Shown: piece after piece, positions 44,271 to 55,426 of the stretch | How positions within the stretch are numbered: position 1 is the first letter of the stretch | Layout of the letters: every line of letters begins with the position of its first letter | NCBI RefSeq assembly: GCF_963259705.1 | Contig: NC_081848.1 | Coordinates: 56,416,895-56,480,894 of the forward strand | From: Myotis daubentonii | Taxonomy: Eukaryota; Chordata; Mammalia; Chiroptera; Vespertilionidae | Direction: 5' to 3' | Length of the DNA: 64,000 nucleotides | Position numbers and translations under genes: made by a program | The notes under the pieces: generated by a model | Told to the model about the DNA's origin: nothing | What the model saw: only the letters and a program-made list of their open reading frames with translations | Database searches by the model: none

Positions 44271-44695
44271 TCTTGTTTTTTTTTTTTTTTTTTTTTTTTT
44301 AATTATCACAGCAATATGCATTCTTGTGTATAATTTCCCTCCAAATGATAGAGAAGTATATACAAGGTGACAGGCTCCCTGAATCCTATTCTTCGAAGTT
44401 CAACCTGTTCTTACTTCCTTTATTATTAGCTCTGAACCATAAACTTAAAGTTATTTTTTTAAATTTATGAACATTAAGAAGTAGATCAATTGGCATCCCT
44501 TTTAAACATAAGGAGTTCAGCACACATAACATTCTTCTTCCCTCTTCTACTTTATCTAACTTTAAAATATATTTTTATTTGGTGTAAATATTAAAAATTT
44601 AACTCTTATCTCTTATGTTTTCCTTTCATGTGCCTATGCTACAGTCAAATTAAGTTACTCGTGTACTCTTTTAAAATCCTCATCTGAAGTTATGC
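44271..44695. other. Duplicated unit, non-coding part
   Basis: After a T-run this matches 61510-62140 of copy 2, except for the VES present only in copy 2. AT-rich, no gene. Confidence 0.6.
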
Positions 44696-44699
44696 TTAT

Positions 44700-44888
44700 T
44701 GATTTTTTTAGAGAGATGAAGGGAGACAGAGAAACATCGATGTGAGAAACATCAATTGGTTGCCTCTCGGACACACCCCAACTGGGGATCAAACCCTCAA
44801 CCTAGGTTGAGGCCTGACCTAGAATTGAACCCAAGACCTTTTGGCATATGGGACAATGCTCCAACTAACTGAGCCACACTGGCCAGGG
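44700..44888 (-). mobile_element. VES SINE (old), shared by both duplicates
   Basis: Minus-strand head 'accctggccagtgtggctca'. The orthologous copy is at 62146-62337, so it pre-dates the segmental duplication. Confidence 0.85.
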
Positions 44889-44978
44889 TGAGTTACTTGT
44901 TATTTTTTAAAATGTCATTTGGATTAGAAACTATTTCAAATACTCAGAAAAGTTCTTTAATGGGTTCATTCAGCAAAT

Positions 44979-45154
44979 CTATAATAATAAAAGCATAATA
45001 TGCTAATTAGACTGGACACCCTTCTGGATGACCTTCTGGTTGAAGCTGGGGCTTTGAGGGAAGCCTGGGTCTGAGTGCTGGAAGGGGAGCTGGTGCTGGC
45101 AGCTGGGAGAAGGAAGGCCTACTCTTGCATGAATTTTGTGCATCAGGCCTCTAG
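44979..45154 (+). mobile_element. Short Helitron, shared by both duplicates
   Basis: 176 bp, starting 'tctataataataaaagcata' and ending 'ttttgtgcatcaggcctctag' with a degenerate hairpin. The same insertion is at 62426-62601, so it pre-dates the duplication. Confidence 0.88.
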
Positions 45155-45175
45155 TATTTAATAAAGATCTTATTA

Positions 45176-45887
45176 TGTTACAGAAGAGCAAAGAAATACC
45201 AAGCATGCTTCCTAGAGAAAGGGAGGGACCCCGTTTATTAACACTAGTGGACTCCGGGAATAATTTCCAAATCAGTGTGAAGTAACACACAGAAGCTTCC
45301 CTTTTTATAACCTTCTGGGGTCTTTGTCTTGCAGATATGGTTCCGCCCCCTTTCATGGGCTGACAGGAAGGCCCCCAGGTGTTGATGACCTGTCCTGGGG
45401 CCAGCGATAATGACCTTCCCCCCCACCTCAGGGCAGTGCATTGTTCACAGTTTTTTTGTGTTTTTTGTTTGTTTAAATATATTTTATTGATTTTTTACAG
45501 AGAGGAAGGGAGAGAGATTGAGACTTAGAAACATCGATGAGAGAGAAACATCGATCAGCTGCCTCCTGCACATCTCCTACTGGGGATATGCCCGCAAACA
45601 AGGTATATGCCCTTGACCGGAATCGAACCTGGGACCTTTCAGTCCGCAGGCCGAGGCTCTATCCACTGAGCCAAACCGGTTTTGGCTGTTCACAGTTTTT
45701 ATGGCCTGACACACCTTGCAAGACCAGTTCCCTCAAGACAAAGACCCCAGAAGGTTATAAAAAGTGAAGCCTCTGCGTGTTACTTCACTCTGATTTGGAA
45801 GTTATTCCCGGAGTTCACTAGTGTTAATAAATGGGGTCCCTCCCTTTTTCTAGGAAGCGTGCTTGTATTTCTTTGCTCTTCTGTAAA
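45176..45887. mobile_element. Palindromic LTR-like element
   Basis: 712 bp, absent from copy 2, with the target-like ATTA on both sides (45172-45175 and 45888-45891). Its outer 155 bp (45176-45331 and 45734-45887) are inverted copies of each other at roughly 90% identity. Each arm reads outward like the TATA-R-U5 part of an LTR ('aaggttataaaaag', then 'gttaataaa', then 'ctttgctcttctgtaa'). The centre holds unrelated sequence and a VES. LTR elements normally have direct repeats, so the structure is odd. Confidence 0.7.
45470..45688 (-). mobile_element. VES SINE inside the palindromic element
   Basis: Minus-strand head 'gccaaaaccggtttggctca'. The flanks repeat 'tgttcacagttttt'. It inserted after the palindromic element formed or arrived. 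Confidence 0.93.
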
Positions 45888-45891
45888 ATTA

Positions 45892-46235
45892 TAGACTGAA
45901 TTGTGTCCCCCAAAGTTTATATGCTGAAGTCCTATTTCAAGCTATCTGGTTAGTTGGAGTTAGGGTCTTTAGAGAGATAATTAAGTTCAAATGAGTTTAC
46001 TGTAGTAAGCAATTATCTAACATGACTGGCATCCTTATAAAAAGGGAAAGTCAGGACACAGATACATGTGAGGACACAAAGAGAAGATGCCATCTATAAA
46101 CCAAGAAGAGAGGCCTCAGAACCCGACAAACCTCCCAATTTTAGCCTTCAGAATTGTGAGAAAATAAATTTCTGTTTTTTAAGCCACCCAGCCTGTGGTA
46201 CTTTTTTATGGCAGCCATAGCAAACTAATATAGAC
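45892..46235 (+). repeat. MaLR LTR (MLT1-like)
   Basis: 'gactgaattgtgtcccccaa', 'tagggtctttagagagataa', 'ggcatccttataaaaaggga' and 'gagaaaataaatttctgttt' form the MLT1/MST-type LTR. The orthologous copy is at 62623-62975. Confidence 0.7.
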
Positions 46236-46584
46236 CTAGGCATGTGTCCTAAGCATTATTTCAGGCAATGGAATGTCAGTGTTAACAACCATAAACTGGA
46301 GCAAGCCTTTTGGACCTTATCCTCAAAGGTCTGACTGAGCTTCAGACTGAAAAGAGAAGAAGTTTGAAGGGGTGTTTGTTTATTAGAAGTTGAGGAGGAG
46401 ATGGATCCAGAAAACCATATGTAGGGAAACTGATCAATGAAACAAAAGTCTCAGAATTAGACCCAAATGCATATGAGAATTTATTATATGACAAAAAAAA
46501 ATATATTAAAGTAGTGGGTGTGACGTGAACTATTTGGTGAATGGAATTGGGATCACTGGTGGCCATCTAAAATAAACTAAAGTT

Positions 46585-46797
46585 GGCCTGGCCCGAGTGG
46601 CTCAGTGCTTGATCATTGTCCTATGAACCAGGAGGTCATGTTTGATTCTCAGTCAGGGCACATTCCCAGGTTGTGGGCTTGATCCTCAGTGTGGGGCATG
46701 CAGGAGGCAGCCAATCAATGATTCTCTCTCATCATTGATGTTTCTATCTCTCTCTTTCTCCCTTTATCTCTGAAATCAATAGAAATATATTACAAAG
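46585..46797 (+). mobile_element. VES SINE (old), shared by both duplicates
   Basis: Plus-strand head 'ggcctggcccgagtggctca'. The orthologue is at 63335-63545. Confidence 0.85.
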
Positions 46798-47311
46798 TAA
46801 AATAAATAAAGTTGACTTGGCATCTGATATTAGGATAAATCCATATATAATCCAAATACTTAAAAATAAATAATGAAACTATATTAGTACCTGGAGAAAC
46901 CATAGGAAAGTTTTTTTTTCCCCTCAGTGTTGGGAAAGGCTTTCAAAGTGTAGCACAAAATTCAGAAAGCATTAAAGAAAAGATTAATAAGGATGAGAAC
47001 ATACAGAATTTTTTTGGTATGGCATGAACCATCACAATCAAAAGATGAAAAATGAGTTGGGGAAATATTGGTAACTCATATAAAAGAAAAATTACTAATT
47101 CCTCTATTTGTAAAAGTTTCTGTAAAATGATAATTCAAAATCTAACAAGCCAATAAGAAAATGATTATAGGTCATAAATTCACAACTTCTCAAAATAAAA
47201 ATGGCTCTTAAACATATGGAGAGAAACCAAAGTAATAATAACAGAGATGAGAATTAAAATTACATAGAGTTATATTTTACTCACAGAAATATAAAAGACT
47301 AAAACTTTTGG
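46798..47311. other. AT-rich duplicated unit, right part
   Basis: L1-like A-rich sequence that aligns with 63546-64000. No gene. Confidence 0.5.
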
Positions 47312-47917
47312 CAGTTGTTGGTGACCAGGTCAGCAGGGGAGGGCAGTTGGGGGCCATCAGGCTGGCAGGGGAGGGCAGTTGAGGGCAATCAGGCTGGAAG
47401 GGAGGGCAATTGGGGGCAATCGGGTCAGCAGGGGAGGGTAGTTGGGGGCGATTGGGCCAGCAGGGGAGTGGTTAGGAGAGCCGTGGGCAAACTACGGCCC
47501 GCGGGCTGGATCCAGCCCATTTGAAATGAATAAAACTAAAAAAAAAAAAAAAAGACCGTACCCTTTTATGTAATGACGTTTACTTTGAATTTATATTAGT
47601 TCACACAAACACTCCATCCATGCTTTTGTTCCGGCCCTCTGGTCCAGTTTAAGAACCCATTGTGGCCCTCAAGTCAAAAAGTTTGCCCACCCCTGGGTTA
47701 GGAGGTGATCAGGTAGGCAGGCAGACAAACGGTTAGGAGCCATCAGTCCCAGATTGTGAGAGGGATGTCTGACTGCTGGTTTAGTCCCGATCACACAAGG
47801 ATTGGGCCTAAACTGGCAGAAGACATCACCCAAGGGGTCCCAGATTGGAGAGGGTGCAGGCCGGGCTGAGGGACATCCTCCCTCCCCTTGCATGAATTTC
47901 ATGCACTGGGCCTCTAG
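47312..47917 (+). mobile_element. Helitron, 5' end truncated or diverged
   Basis: Ends 'catgaatttcatgcactggg' plus 'cctctag', a good 3' hairpin and CTAG. The 5' end is not clear. The interior holds four to five copies of a 35-bp unit ('gggagggcagttgggggcaa'), whose complement also fills the Helitron at 52761. It is interrupted by a hAT MITE. Confidence 0.75.
47478..47695. mobile_element. hAT-type MITE inside the Helitron
   Basis: Ends 'gagccgtgggcaaact' and 'agtttgcccacccctg' are imperfect inverted repeats. A perfect 8-bp duplication 'ggttagga' flanks it. An A-run sits near 47537-47553. It has no transposase. Confidence 0.85.
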
Positions 47918-48340
47918 TAATTGTATAAGTGTGTCTGTGGAGGAGAGGGGTGGGAACCTGTCTGCAGGTGGAAAGGATGGTTTAGGGTAGGAGTATGCAG
48001 AGCTCTTCCCTGGCCTGAGAGGAAAGGCAGCGAAGTGAGCACAGAGGCAGTTTGGCTGACAGATTTGGTGTAGGGAGATGGGGACATTCTCAGGAGGGCA
48101 GCATCTGAGAGTGATAAAAGAGTGAGGAGGGGGTTTCAGGAGAGAGGTGGAGTGAAGTGTTTCCCTTGGAAATTGAGAGGGTAGTTATGGAAAAGGTACA
48201 TGATGACTCAGCAGAGCTAAGTGGATACTTGTAGTTTGTAGGCATAGATTGAAAGTGAAACCATTGGTTTTGTGTTGCTCTCTGGTTACACTCAGCTCCC
48301 TGGAAACAGGTATGGAGTTAATGGAGAGTTGGACTCAACC
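47918..48340. other. Non-coding stretch
   Basis: No gene or repeat identified. Confidence 0.4.
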
Positions 48341-49430
48341 AGGGCAAAAGACTTGAATAGCCACTTCACCAAAGGAAATACATGGAAGGCAAATAAATAT
48401 ATGAAATATGTTTTGTACCCCTAGCCATTAGGGAAATACAAAATTAAAACCACGATGAGATTCTATTACACACTCCTTAGCATGGCTAAAATGAAAAAAT
48501 ACCCATTCATTCAGATATTGACAAAGCTTTAGGAAAACTGGATCTCTCATAGATTGCTGGTTGGAAAGTAAAATGGTATGACCATGCCGAAAAACTATGC
48601 ATTTTCTTACAAATTTGTACATATACTCACCATATAAAACAGTAATTATTCCTGGCATTTATTTTAGAGAATGGTAAACTTATGTTCACATGAAAACCTC
48701 TATACAGAATTTCATAGCAATTTTATTTATAATAATCAAACTGGAAACAAATCAAATGTCCTTTCACTTGTGAATAGTAAAACAAAATGTAATGCATCCA
48801 TACTAAAGAATACGACACAGCAATTTTAAAAGTGAACAATTATTGATTCGTGCAACAACTTGGATGGATCTTGAAGTCATTGTGCTGAATGAAAAAAGTC
48901 AAACTCAAAGGCTGAATACTGTATGATTCCATTTATACAACATTTTTGAAATGACAAAATTATAGAGATGGAGAAGAGATCAGTGGTTGCCAAGAGTTTG
49001 GAAGGGGCACAGGTTGGGTGTGTCTACAAAGAGTTGCCCAAGAGGATTCTTTTGTGACAAAGAAACAGTTCCAAATCTTGAATGTGGCTGTCATTACATG
49101 AATCTATACGTGTGATAAAATGTCCTAGAATTATGCACAATAAAAATGTGTGCATGTGAAACTGGGTGAGATCTGAGTAAGATGTGTAGTACGAATAATT
49201 GTATCCTACCCAGGTCAATTTCTTGGTTTTGAAAATGTTCTGTATTTGTGTAAGATGTCACCATTGGCAGAGGCTGGGTGATGGGCAGACAGGAACTCTC
49301 TGCAGTAATTTTGCAACTTGTTGGTCTAAAATTAATCAGATTGAGAAGTTTGTTGGATTTGCTACCTACATGCATATTGGGGTTACCAAGAATGAGAACA
49401 AGGTTTATGCTGGAAAGAAGATTGTGAACT
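48340..49430 (+). repeat. Old L1 3' end
   Basis: 'agccattagggaaatacaaa', 'tagcatggctaaaatgaaaa', 'tggatggatcttgaagtcat' and 'actgtatgattccatttata' mark the 3' end of an old L1. It is interrupted by drift only. Confidence 0.8.
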
Positions 49431-50215
49431 AGGCATGTAATCCATGAGATAATATAATAAGCATTCACACAACCACCATTAAATTTAAGTATATTTTAAA
49501 TTTTATCATATTTGCTTCCAATATCTCTTTAAAAATGAATACATAAAATTTTGAAGTTGTAGCTAAAGGCCTAACTTTCACTCACTGATCTCTTCAGAGT
49601 TTCTGAAGTTGATACACATTATTTTCGCACATGTATAACAGGATGTGAAAACAGCTCATATCTAAATATCAAGATACTATAGATACTACATTTCAAAAGA
49701 GGTAGGAGATATCATGCAGAATTTAAATATGAGATTTCTGATAACTGGTTACCAACTCTTATGCCATCATCCATATCAAAGCTGTAAACAATTAGAGTTG
49801 AAGTTTTATATGAGGCATAAAACATTGAGTTTAATTGAAGGATGAACCATCTCTCCTGCTCCCATGGGGCCCTTTGCAGGCAAAAAGACTGTCGTCCAGA
49901 AGAGGGTGCATTCTTTTGTTTCTCGCTTCCCACTTGCCCCAACCCTTGTCCTTGTTCCAACTCCTGTTGTTTCTAGATGTGGTTTCAGACCCTGTAGGGT
50001 TGAACATATCCTAGAGTCAGTGTCAGGAGAGCAGGACTTTCCTCTTTGGCTTGTCCTGCTTGGGTGGCCTTGCTGGTGATGTCTGGACTTGACAGTATTG
50101 TAGAGTTGACTCTAACTCACTTTGCAAAACTTATGCCAACTTCTGACACTTCAAGGCCACAAGAGACATGGCTCATTACTCACTGCACTTCATCCAATGA
50201 TCCATTAAATTTTTT
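49431..50215. other. Non-coding stretch
   Basis: No gene recognised; the open frames are short and lack domains. Confidence 0.45.
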
Positions 50216-50424
50216 TTTTTTTTATTGATTTCAGAGAGAGGAGAGGAGAGGGAGAGAGAAATAGAAACATCAGTGATGAGAGAGAATCATTGATTGGCTG
50301 CTTCCTGCATGGCCTCCATAGAGGACTGAGACTCCAACCCGAGCATGTGCCCAGACCAGGAATTGAACTGTGTCCTCCTGGTTTATAGGTCAACACCCAA
50401 ACACAGAGCTACACGGGCTGGGCT
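50216..50424 (-). mobile_element. VES SINE (old)
   Basis: Minus-strand head 'cagcccagcccgtgtagctc'. Diverged body, with a T-run at the left end. Confidence 0.82.
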
Positions 50425-50436
50425 GATCCTTTTTAA

Positions 50437-50666
50437 CACATTGTTTGCGGGTAGTTTTTATCGTGCGCTAACAGGTGGCGCGGGCCATTTTTGCTAATTT
50501 TTTGTGCAAATGGCAACGTTCAGTAAAATTATGATAACTTTAGTTTACGTATTTATATGTTACCCGCATTCTACCGCGTCTGTAAAAAATGTATTAATAC
50601 GTGTCCTGCGCCGCACTACTACCAGTCAACGTAAAATGTATAAATACGTTTCCCACATACAATGTG
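50437..50666. mobile_element. piggyBac-type MITE, 230 bp
   Basis: It sits exactly between two TTAA tetranucleotides (50433-50436 and 50667-50670). The ends 'cacattg...' and '...caatgtg' are inverted, and sub-terminal 'tttgcggg'/'acccgcattc'-like motifs recur. TTAA duplication and this layout are piggyBac hallmarks, and vesper bats are known to have recent piggyBac activity. No transposase is present. Confidence 0.88.
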
Positions 50667-50687
50667 TTAAGAGAGATCTAGCAACTA

Positions 50688-51320
50688 TCCTATCTAATAA
50701 AAGAGAAACATGGTAATTAGCCATACATCCGCTACCCTTGCCATTGGCTAATCAGGGCGATATGCAAATTAACTGCCAGCCAAGATGGTGGCCAGCAGCC
50801 AGGCAGCTTGAAGCGAACATGAGGCTTGCTTGCTTCAGTGATGGAGGACTCCAACGTTCCCCGCCTGCCTTGCCGGCTTCTGAGCTTGCAGTTTGAAACA
50901 TTGTTAACAAATATAGAAGCTAAACAAAACCCCAGAAACCTGCTTTCAGCCAGCCAGGATCTCAGAGCTGGAGTTGATACAGTGTTTCAATTGTAGAACC
51001 CAAACAAACCAGATACCTGCTTTTAGCAGCAGAGGCCTCAGAGCTGGAGCCAGAGCTAAAGCTGGCCCAGAATAAAAAAGAAAAAAAGGAGCAGTTGGGA
51101 GCTTCAGTCACCTGCCAGCCTGAAAACAGCCCTCAGCCCCTCACCCAGGCTGGCCAGGCACCCCAGTGGGGACCCCCACCCTGAAGGGTGTGTGACCAGC
51201 TGCAAACAGCCATCATCTCCTCACCCAGGCTGGCCAGGCACCCCAGTGGGGACCCCCACCCTGATCCAGGACACCCTTCAGGGCAAACCAGCCGGCCCCC
51301 ACCCGTGCACCAGGCCTCTA
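50688..51320 (+). mobile_element. Composite Helitron 2, 5' unit
   Basis: Starts 'tcctatctaataaaagagaa' and ends 'gtgcaccaggcctcta' with only half a hairpin. It is close in sequence to 27172-27812. The downstream unit begins at the next base. Confidence 0.88.
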
Positions 51321-52464
51321 TCCTATATAGTAAAAGGGTAATATGCCTCCCAGCACCAGGATCAGCGGAGCCGCGAGGTCTCCAGGCACCGGGATCAGCG
51401 TGACAGGGGGCAGCGCCCAAACCCCTGATCGCCCTGCGGCGCTGTGTATGACAGGGGGCGGGGCCACAACCTCCCTATCTGCCCTGCTCTGTTCCTGACA
51501 GGGGAAGGCGCCCCAACCCCCTGATCAGCCCTGCTCTGTGCCTGATATGGGGGAGCTCCCCAACCCCCAGATTGCCCTGTGGCTCTGTGTGTGACAGGAT
51601 GCGGTGCCCCAACCCTCTGATCGGCCCTGTTCTGTGTGTGACAGAGTGCGGCGCAACCCCACCCCCATGGGCCCTGCTCTGTGTGCGATGGGGTAGAGCC
51701 ATAACCTCCCCACCGGCCCTGCCTTGAGTGTGAGAGTGGCGGTGCCCCAAACCCCTGATGGGCCCTGTTCTGTGGGTGATAGAGGGCAGTGCCCCAATTC
51801 CCCCCATGGCCCCTGCTCTGTGTGTGATGGGGTAGAGCCATAACCTCCCCATCGGCCCTGCCCTGAGTGTGAGAGTGGCAGCGCCCCAAACCTCTGATCC
51901 GCCCTGCGCTGTGTGTGGCAGGGGCGGTGCCCCAACTCCCCTATCTTCCCTGCTCTGTGCGTGACGGGGGGAGCTCCCCAACCCCCTGATTGACCCTGCT
52001 CTGTGCGTGACAGGGTACAGAGCCCCAAGCCCCCTGATGGCCCCTGCTCGGTGCGTGACAGAGAGCAGCCCCCCAACCCCCTGATTGACCCTGCTCTGTG
52101 CATGACAGGGGCCAGCACCCCAACCCCCTGATTGACCCTGCTCTGTGCGTGACAGGGTATGGAGCCCCAACCCCCTGATGGGCCCTGCTCTGTGCATGAC
52201 AGGGGGTGGCGCCGCAACCTCCCCATCGACCCTGCCTTGAGTGTGACAGGGGGCGGTACCCCAACCACCCAATCGGCCCTGCTCTGAGCCAGACCAGGGG
52301 CTGCACCTAGGGATTGGGCCTGCCCTCTGCCACCCAGGAGCAGGCCTAAGCCAGCAGGTCATTATCTCCCGAGGTGTCCCAGACTGCGAGAGGGCACAGG
52401 CTGGGCTGAGGGAACCCCCATCCCCCCGCCCCAAGTGCACAAATGTTGTGCACTGGGTCTCTAG
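51321..52464 (+). mobile_element. Composite Helitron 2, 3' unit with minisatellite
   Basis: Starts 'tcctatatagtaaaagggta'. It is filled with the same 47-bp C-rich minisatellite as 27813-29579 but with fewer units (to about 52290). It ends 'gtgcacaaatgttgtgcac' plus 'tgggtctctag'. The minus-strand frames of 339 and 247 codons are repeat artefacts. Confidence 0.9.
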
Positions 52465-52671
52465 TCTATATATAGAAAAGCCTAAACGACCCAATGACCG
52501 GTCTGCAGGTTGCTATGATGCACACTGACCACCAGGGGGCAGACTTTCAATACAGGAGCTGCCACCTGGTGGTCAGTGAACTCCCATAGCCAACCTCCTA
52601 TGGCTGGCCTTGATCATCAGCCAGGCCGAGGTGATGCCACCCATGCACAAATTTGTGCACCGGGCATCTAG
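52465..52671 (+). mobile_element. Short Helitron abutting composite Helitron 2
   Basis: 207 bp, starting 'tctatatatagaaaagccta' immediately after the CTAG of the previous element. It ends with hairpin 'gcacaaatttgtgc' and 'accgggcatctag'. It contains an inverted pair of CTCF-like motifs, annotated separately. Confidence 0.9.
52530..52577. promoter_or_regulatory. Inverted CTCF-like motif pair in a Helitron
   Basis: 'gaccaccagggggcag' is followed after a short loop by 'ctgccacctggtggtc', an inverted repeat. The first arm fits the CTCF core well and the second is a near match in the opposite orientation. If the family is abundant it could spread CTCF sites. Binding is untested. Confidence 0.5.
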
Positions 52672-53482
52672 TGATCATATATTTGGGGTGTCACAGGGAA
52701 TGAAACTTATTTGCACACTGGTCACCATTTTCTAAACAACCTTTGTACTTTTAGAAACAACTAGAGGCCTGGTGCATGAAGTTCGTGCACTGGGGGGTGG
52801 GGGGGAGGCGGTGTCCCTCAGCCCAGCCTGCACCCTCTCCAATCTGGGACCCCTCAGGGGATGTCTGACTGCCAGCAGTTGGACATCCCTCTCACAATCC
52901 GGGACTGCTGACTCCCAACCGTTGGCTGCCTGCCTGCCTGATTGCTCCTAACCACTTCTGCTTGCCTGCCTGATCATCTCCTTACCACTACCCGGCCGGC
53001 CCTATCGCCCCCAATTGCCCTCACCTGCCAGCCTGGTCTCCTCCAACTGCCCTCCCCTGCCGGCCCTGTGGTCCCCAACTGCCCTCCCCCACTGGCCCAG
53101 TCATTCCAAATTGCCCTCCCCTGCCAGCATGGTTGCCCTACACTGTCCTCCCCTGCTGGCCTTGTCCCCCCCCCCCAATTGCCCTCCCCACTGGCCTGGT
53201 CCCCCCAAACTGCCCTCCCCTGCTGGCCTGGTCACTCCTAACTGCCCTCCCTTGCTGGCCTGCTCGCCCCTGACTGGCCTCCCCTGCTGGTCCGGTTACC
53301 CCTAACTTCCCTCCCCTACTGGCCTGATCACCCACAACTGCCCTCCTCTGCCAGCCATCTTGTGGCAGTGGGCACCGCCATCTTTGAGGGCAGGACAGTC
53401 AATTAGCATATTCCCTCCTTATTGGCTGTGGGTGCCACCATCTTTGTGATGGCGTGAGAGTCAATTAGCATATTCCCACTTT

Positions 53483-55400
53483 TATTTTTATTTTTATAAC
53501 AGTTGTGGTTTTATTGTGTCCAATGCATCAATAAATGAACTTTAAGCCTGAGCCTGTATATGCCCTAACTTGACTTGCCCAGCCTGGGACCGCCTGCCCT
53601 TGCTCACCTCCCTGTTTTGGGAAGGGGCATGCACTGGAGGTGGCCCGGCTATAGGGCTCACCTATGGTAGCGGTGCCCATCAGAAGCCCAGAGAGAAGCA
53701 CGAAGCGGGCCCAGGAAGTTGTGGGTCATGAGCTCACCTTACAGCATGTTGAGAGTGTAACCATCCTTCTGAGCCCCAACAGATCTGTCTGCTCCTGAGA
53801 AGTTACTACTGTTTGCCTTGTTCTGCTGAGGCATGAGGTAAGAAGGGCTAGAGGAGCACCTTGTCCAGCCTTCACCATGGCAGCATACTAACTTATAACA
53901 GGTAATTTATAAATAAAGTCCAGCTAATAGCTGAAAACAACCACAGGAAGGAGTGAAGACCAGCCCCCAGGGGTGTGAAGTTCCCCAGTGGGCACTAAGC
54001 AGCCATTCTGGCAACTAGAGTAGATAGTGCACTCCTGCCCCCTGGCGGTTGTCGGAGAGCAGAGTCCCAGCCTCCAGGGCCGGTAAGGTAGGCATAGCAC
54101 CTTGAGGAGGGAGAAGAAACAAAGGGACAGTGAGCTAGCCCGAAGCCAGGAGCATTATAAAGTCATAGGGCTGGAAAGGATCTGGAAGGCCATCTAAGTA
54201 ACTCCTGTCACTGTACAGATAAGGAAACGAAAGCCCAGAAAGAAAAAGCCTTGCTGGGTAACAAAGCCCCTTGGTGAATCAGCCCAGTCATCATACCATT
54301 CCACCTCAACCAATGAAGCAGGAAGAGGAAGTGAAACAATTAGGGCAGGAGGTCAAGTAGAAAATCACACTTCCTAGGAGGCTGGCTTCTTCCAGCCACG
54401 GTACAGATGGGAACAAGGTCAGGGTGCTGGGTGAGGAGGCACCCCTAACACCAGGATGCACACGCATACACGATACCTGGACGCCCTTCCCCTGGAATTC
54501 AGGCTGGTGCCATAAGTGTTTGTGTGTGTGTGGCAGAAGCCCAGAGGTATGGGACCCATGATCAGAACCAGACCCTAGACGTGGCACTTCTGTGGGGCAG
54601 CTCTGCTTCCCAACCAGGGCAGGGGGGAGGGACCCTGACCCACATCTGCCCCAGGTCACAGAGGGGCAGATAGGATGGAAGCTGGGGTGGAGGGAGAGAT
54701 TGGGGGCACTAACCTAGATTATTTGCACTTCCCGGAGTTTGGAGGGAGCCAAAGTGGCCCGAGCCCGGAACAGCCCAGCTGCCTGCCCTAGTGGGACTTT
54801 CCTTTCCCTTCAACCCATCTTCCAAAGCCCCAGAAGCTGGCCTGGGGTTGGGGAGGTGAAGAAGGGATGGCAGCTCTTCAGCCATCCAAGGAGCCATTGC
54901 CCTTGTTCTTACCTCTGAGGGGGAAGGCGGACTTGCTCTGGGGCTGGGTCATCTTGCTGGCCAGGTAGACGAAGGGCTCCAGGAGGGAGTGGTGGTCAGC
55001 CACAGACACCTCCCACAGCTTCACCTTCTCCGACTTGGCCCAATGCTGAGCCACGTCTGGGTCCACACGCCGCTGCTCCTGCAGGTCTCATTTATTGCCA
55101 AAGACCACGATGGTGACCTCCTTCTTGTCCTTGGATTTGTCGATTTCCTTCTTGAGCAGCTCCACATGCTGAAAGGACTCCCGGCTGTCTGTGCTGTAGA
55201 CCAGGACGTAGCCGTCGGTGCAGGAGAAGCAGTGCCGCAGCAGCTCCTCCTCATCCCGAGCCTGCGGGTGTCATAGAAACGCACCTGCTCCTGTACCCCC
55301 TGGTCAGTTTCAGTGGAGTCCACGTAGATGTCTTCCTGTGTCTCAATCATCTCAGAACCTGCCGGGGCCCTCGCAGCACCCCAGCCGGGACCCTGAGGAT
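53483..55400 (-). pseudogene. NKIRAS2: Processed pseudogene of NKIRAS2
   Basis: The parent encodes kappaB-Ras 2, a small Ras-like GTPase that restrains NF-kappaB activation. The minus strand gives '[18 protein letters not shown]' and 'VRFYDTR' (switch II side), then after a frameshift near 55264 the rest to '[14 protein letters not shown]' and the stop at 54878. Defects: no first about 31 residues (so no P-loop), a frameshift after FYDTR and an in-frame TGA replacing the Cys of the NKCD motif (near 55085). About 1.4 kb of 3' UTR with 'acacaataaa' and an A-rich tail at 53483-53500 follows. The duplication 'gcatattcccacttt' (53468-53482 and 55401-55415) shows L1-type insertion into Helitron A. 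The extra 5' bases look like retained intron or an alternative exon. Confidence 0.88.
54033..54048 (-). promoter_or_regulatory. CTCF-like motif in the NKIRAS2 retrocopy
   Basis: The minus strand reads 'aaccgccagggggcag', a good CTCF core match, inside the retrocopied 3' UTR. Confidence 0.4.
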
Positions 55401-55426
55401 GCATATTCCCACTTTATTAGCTAGGA

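Larger units (their letters stand above)
52761..55426 (-). mobile_element. Helitron A, carrying an NKIRAS2 retrocopy
   Basis: On the minus strand the 5' end is 'tcctagctaataaagtggga' at 55426 and the 3' end is 'gtgcacgaacttcatgcacc' plus 'aggcctctag' at 52761. The interior near the 3' end has the 35-bp CCTCCCC-type repeats (about 52980-53340) and two copies of a 'gtcaattagcatattccc' segment. The 5' part is split by an L1-mediated retrocopy (53483-55400). Its 5' end directly abuts the 3' end of Helitron B. Confidence 0.87.

Noticed and set aside
51395..52494. Minus-strand frames of 164-339 codons
   Set aside because: They are readings of the 47-bp minisatellite in rotating frames inside a Helitron.
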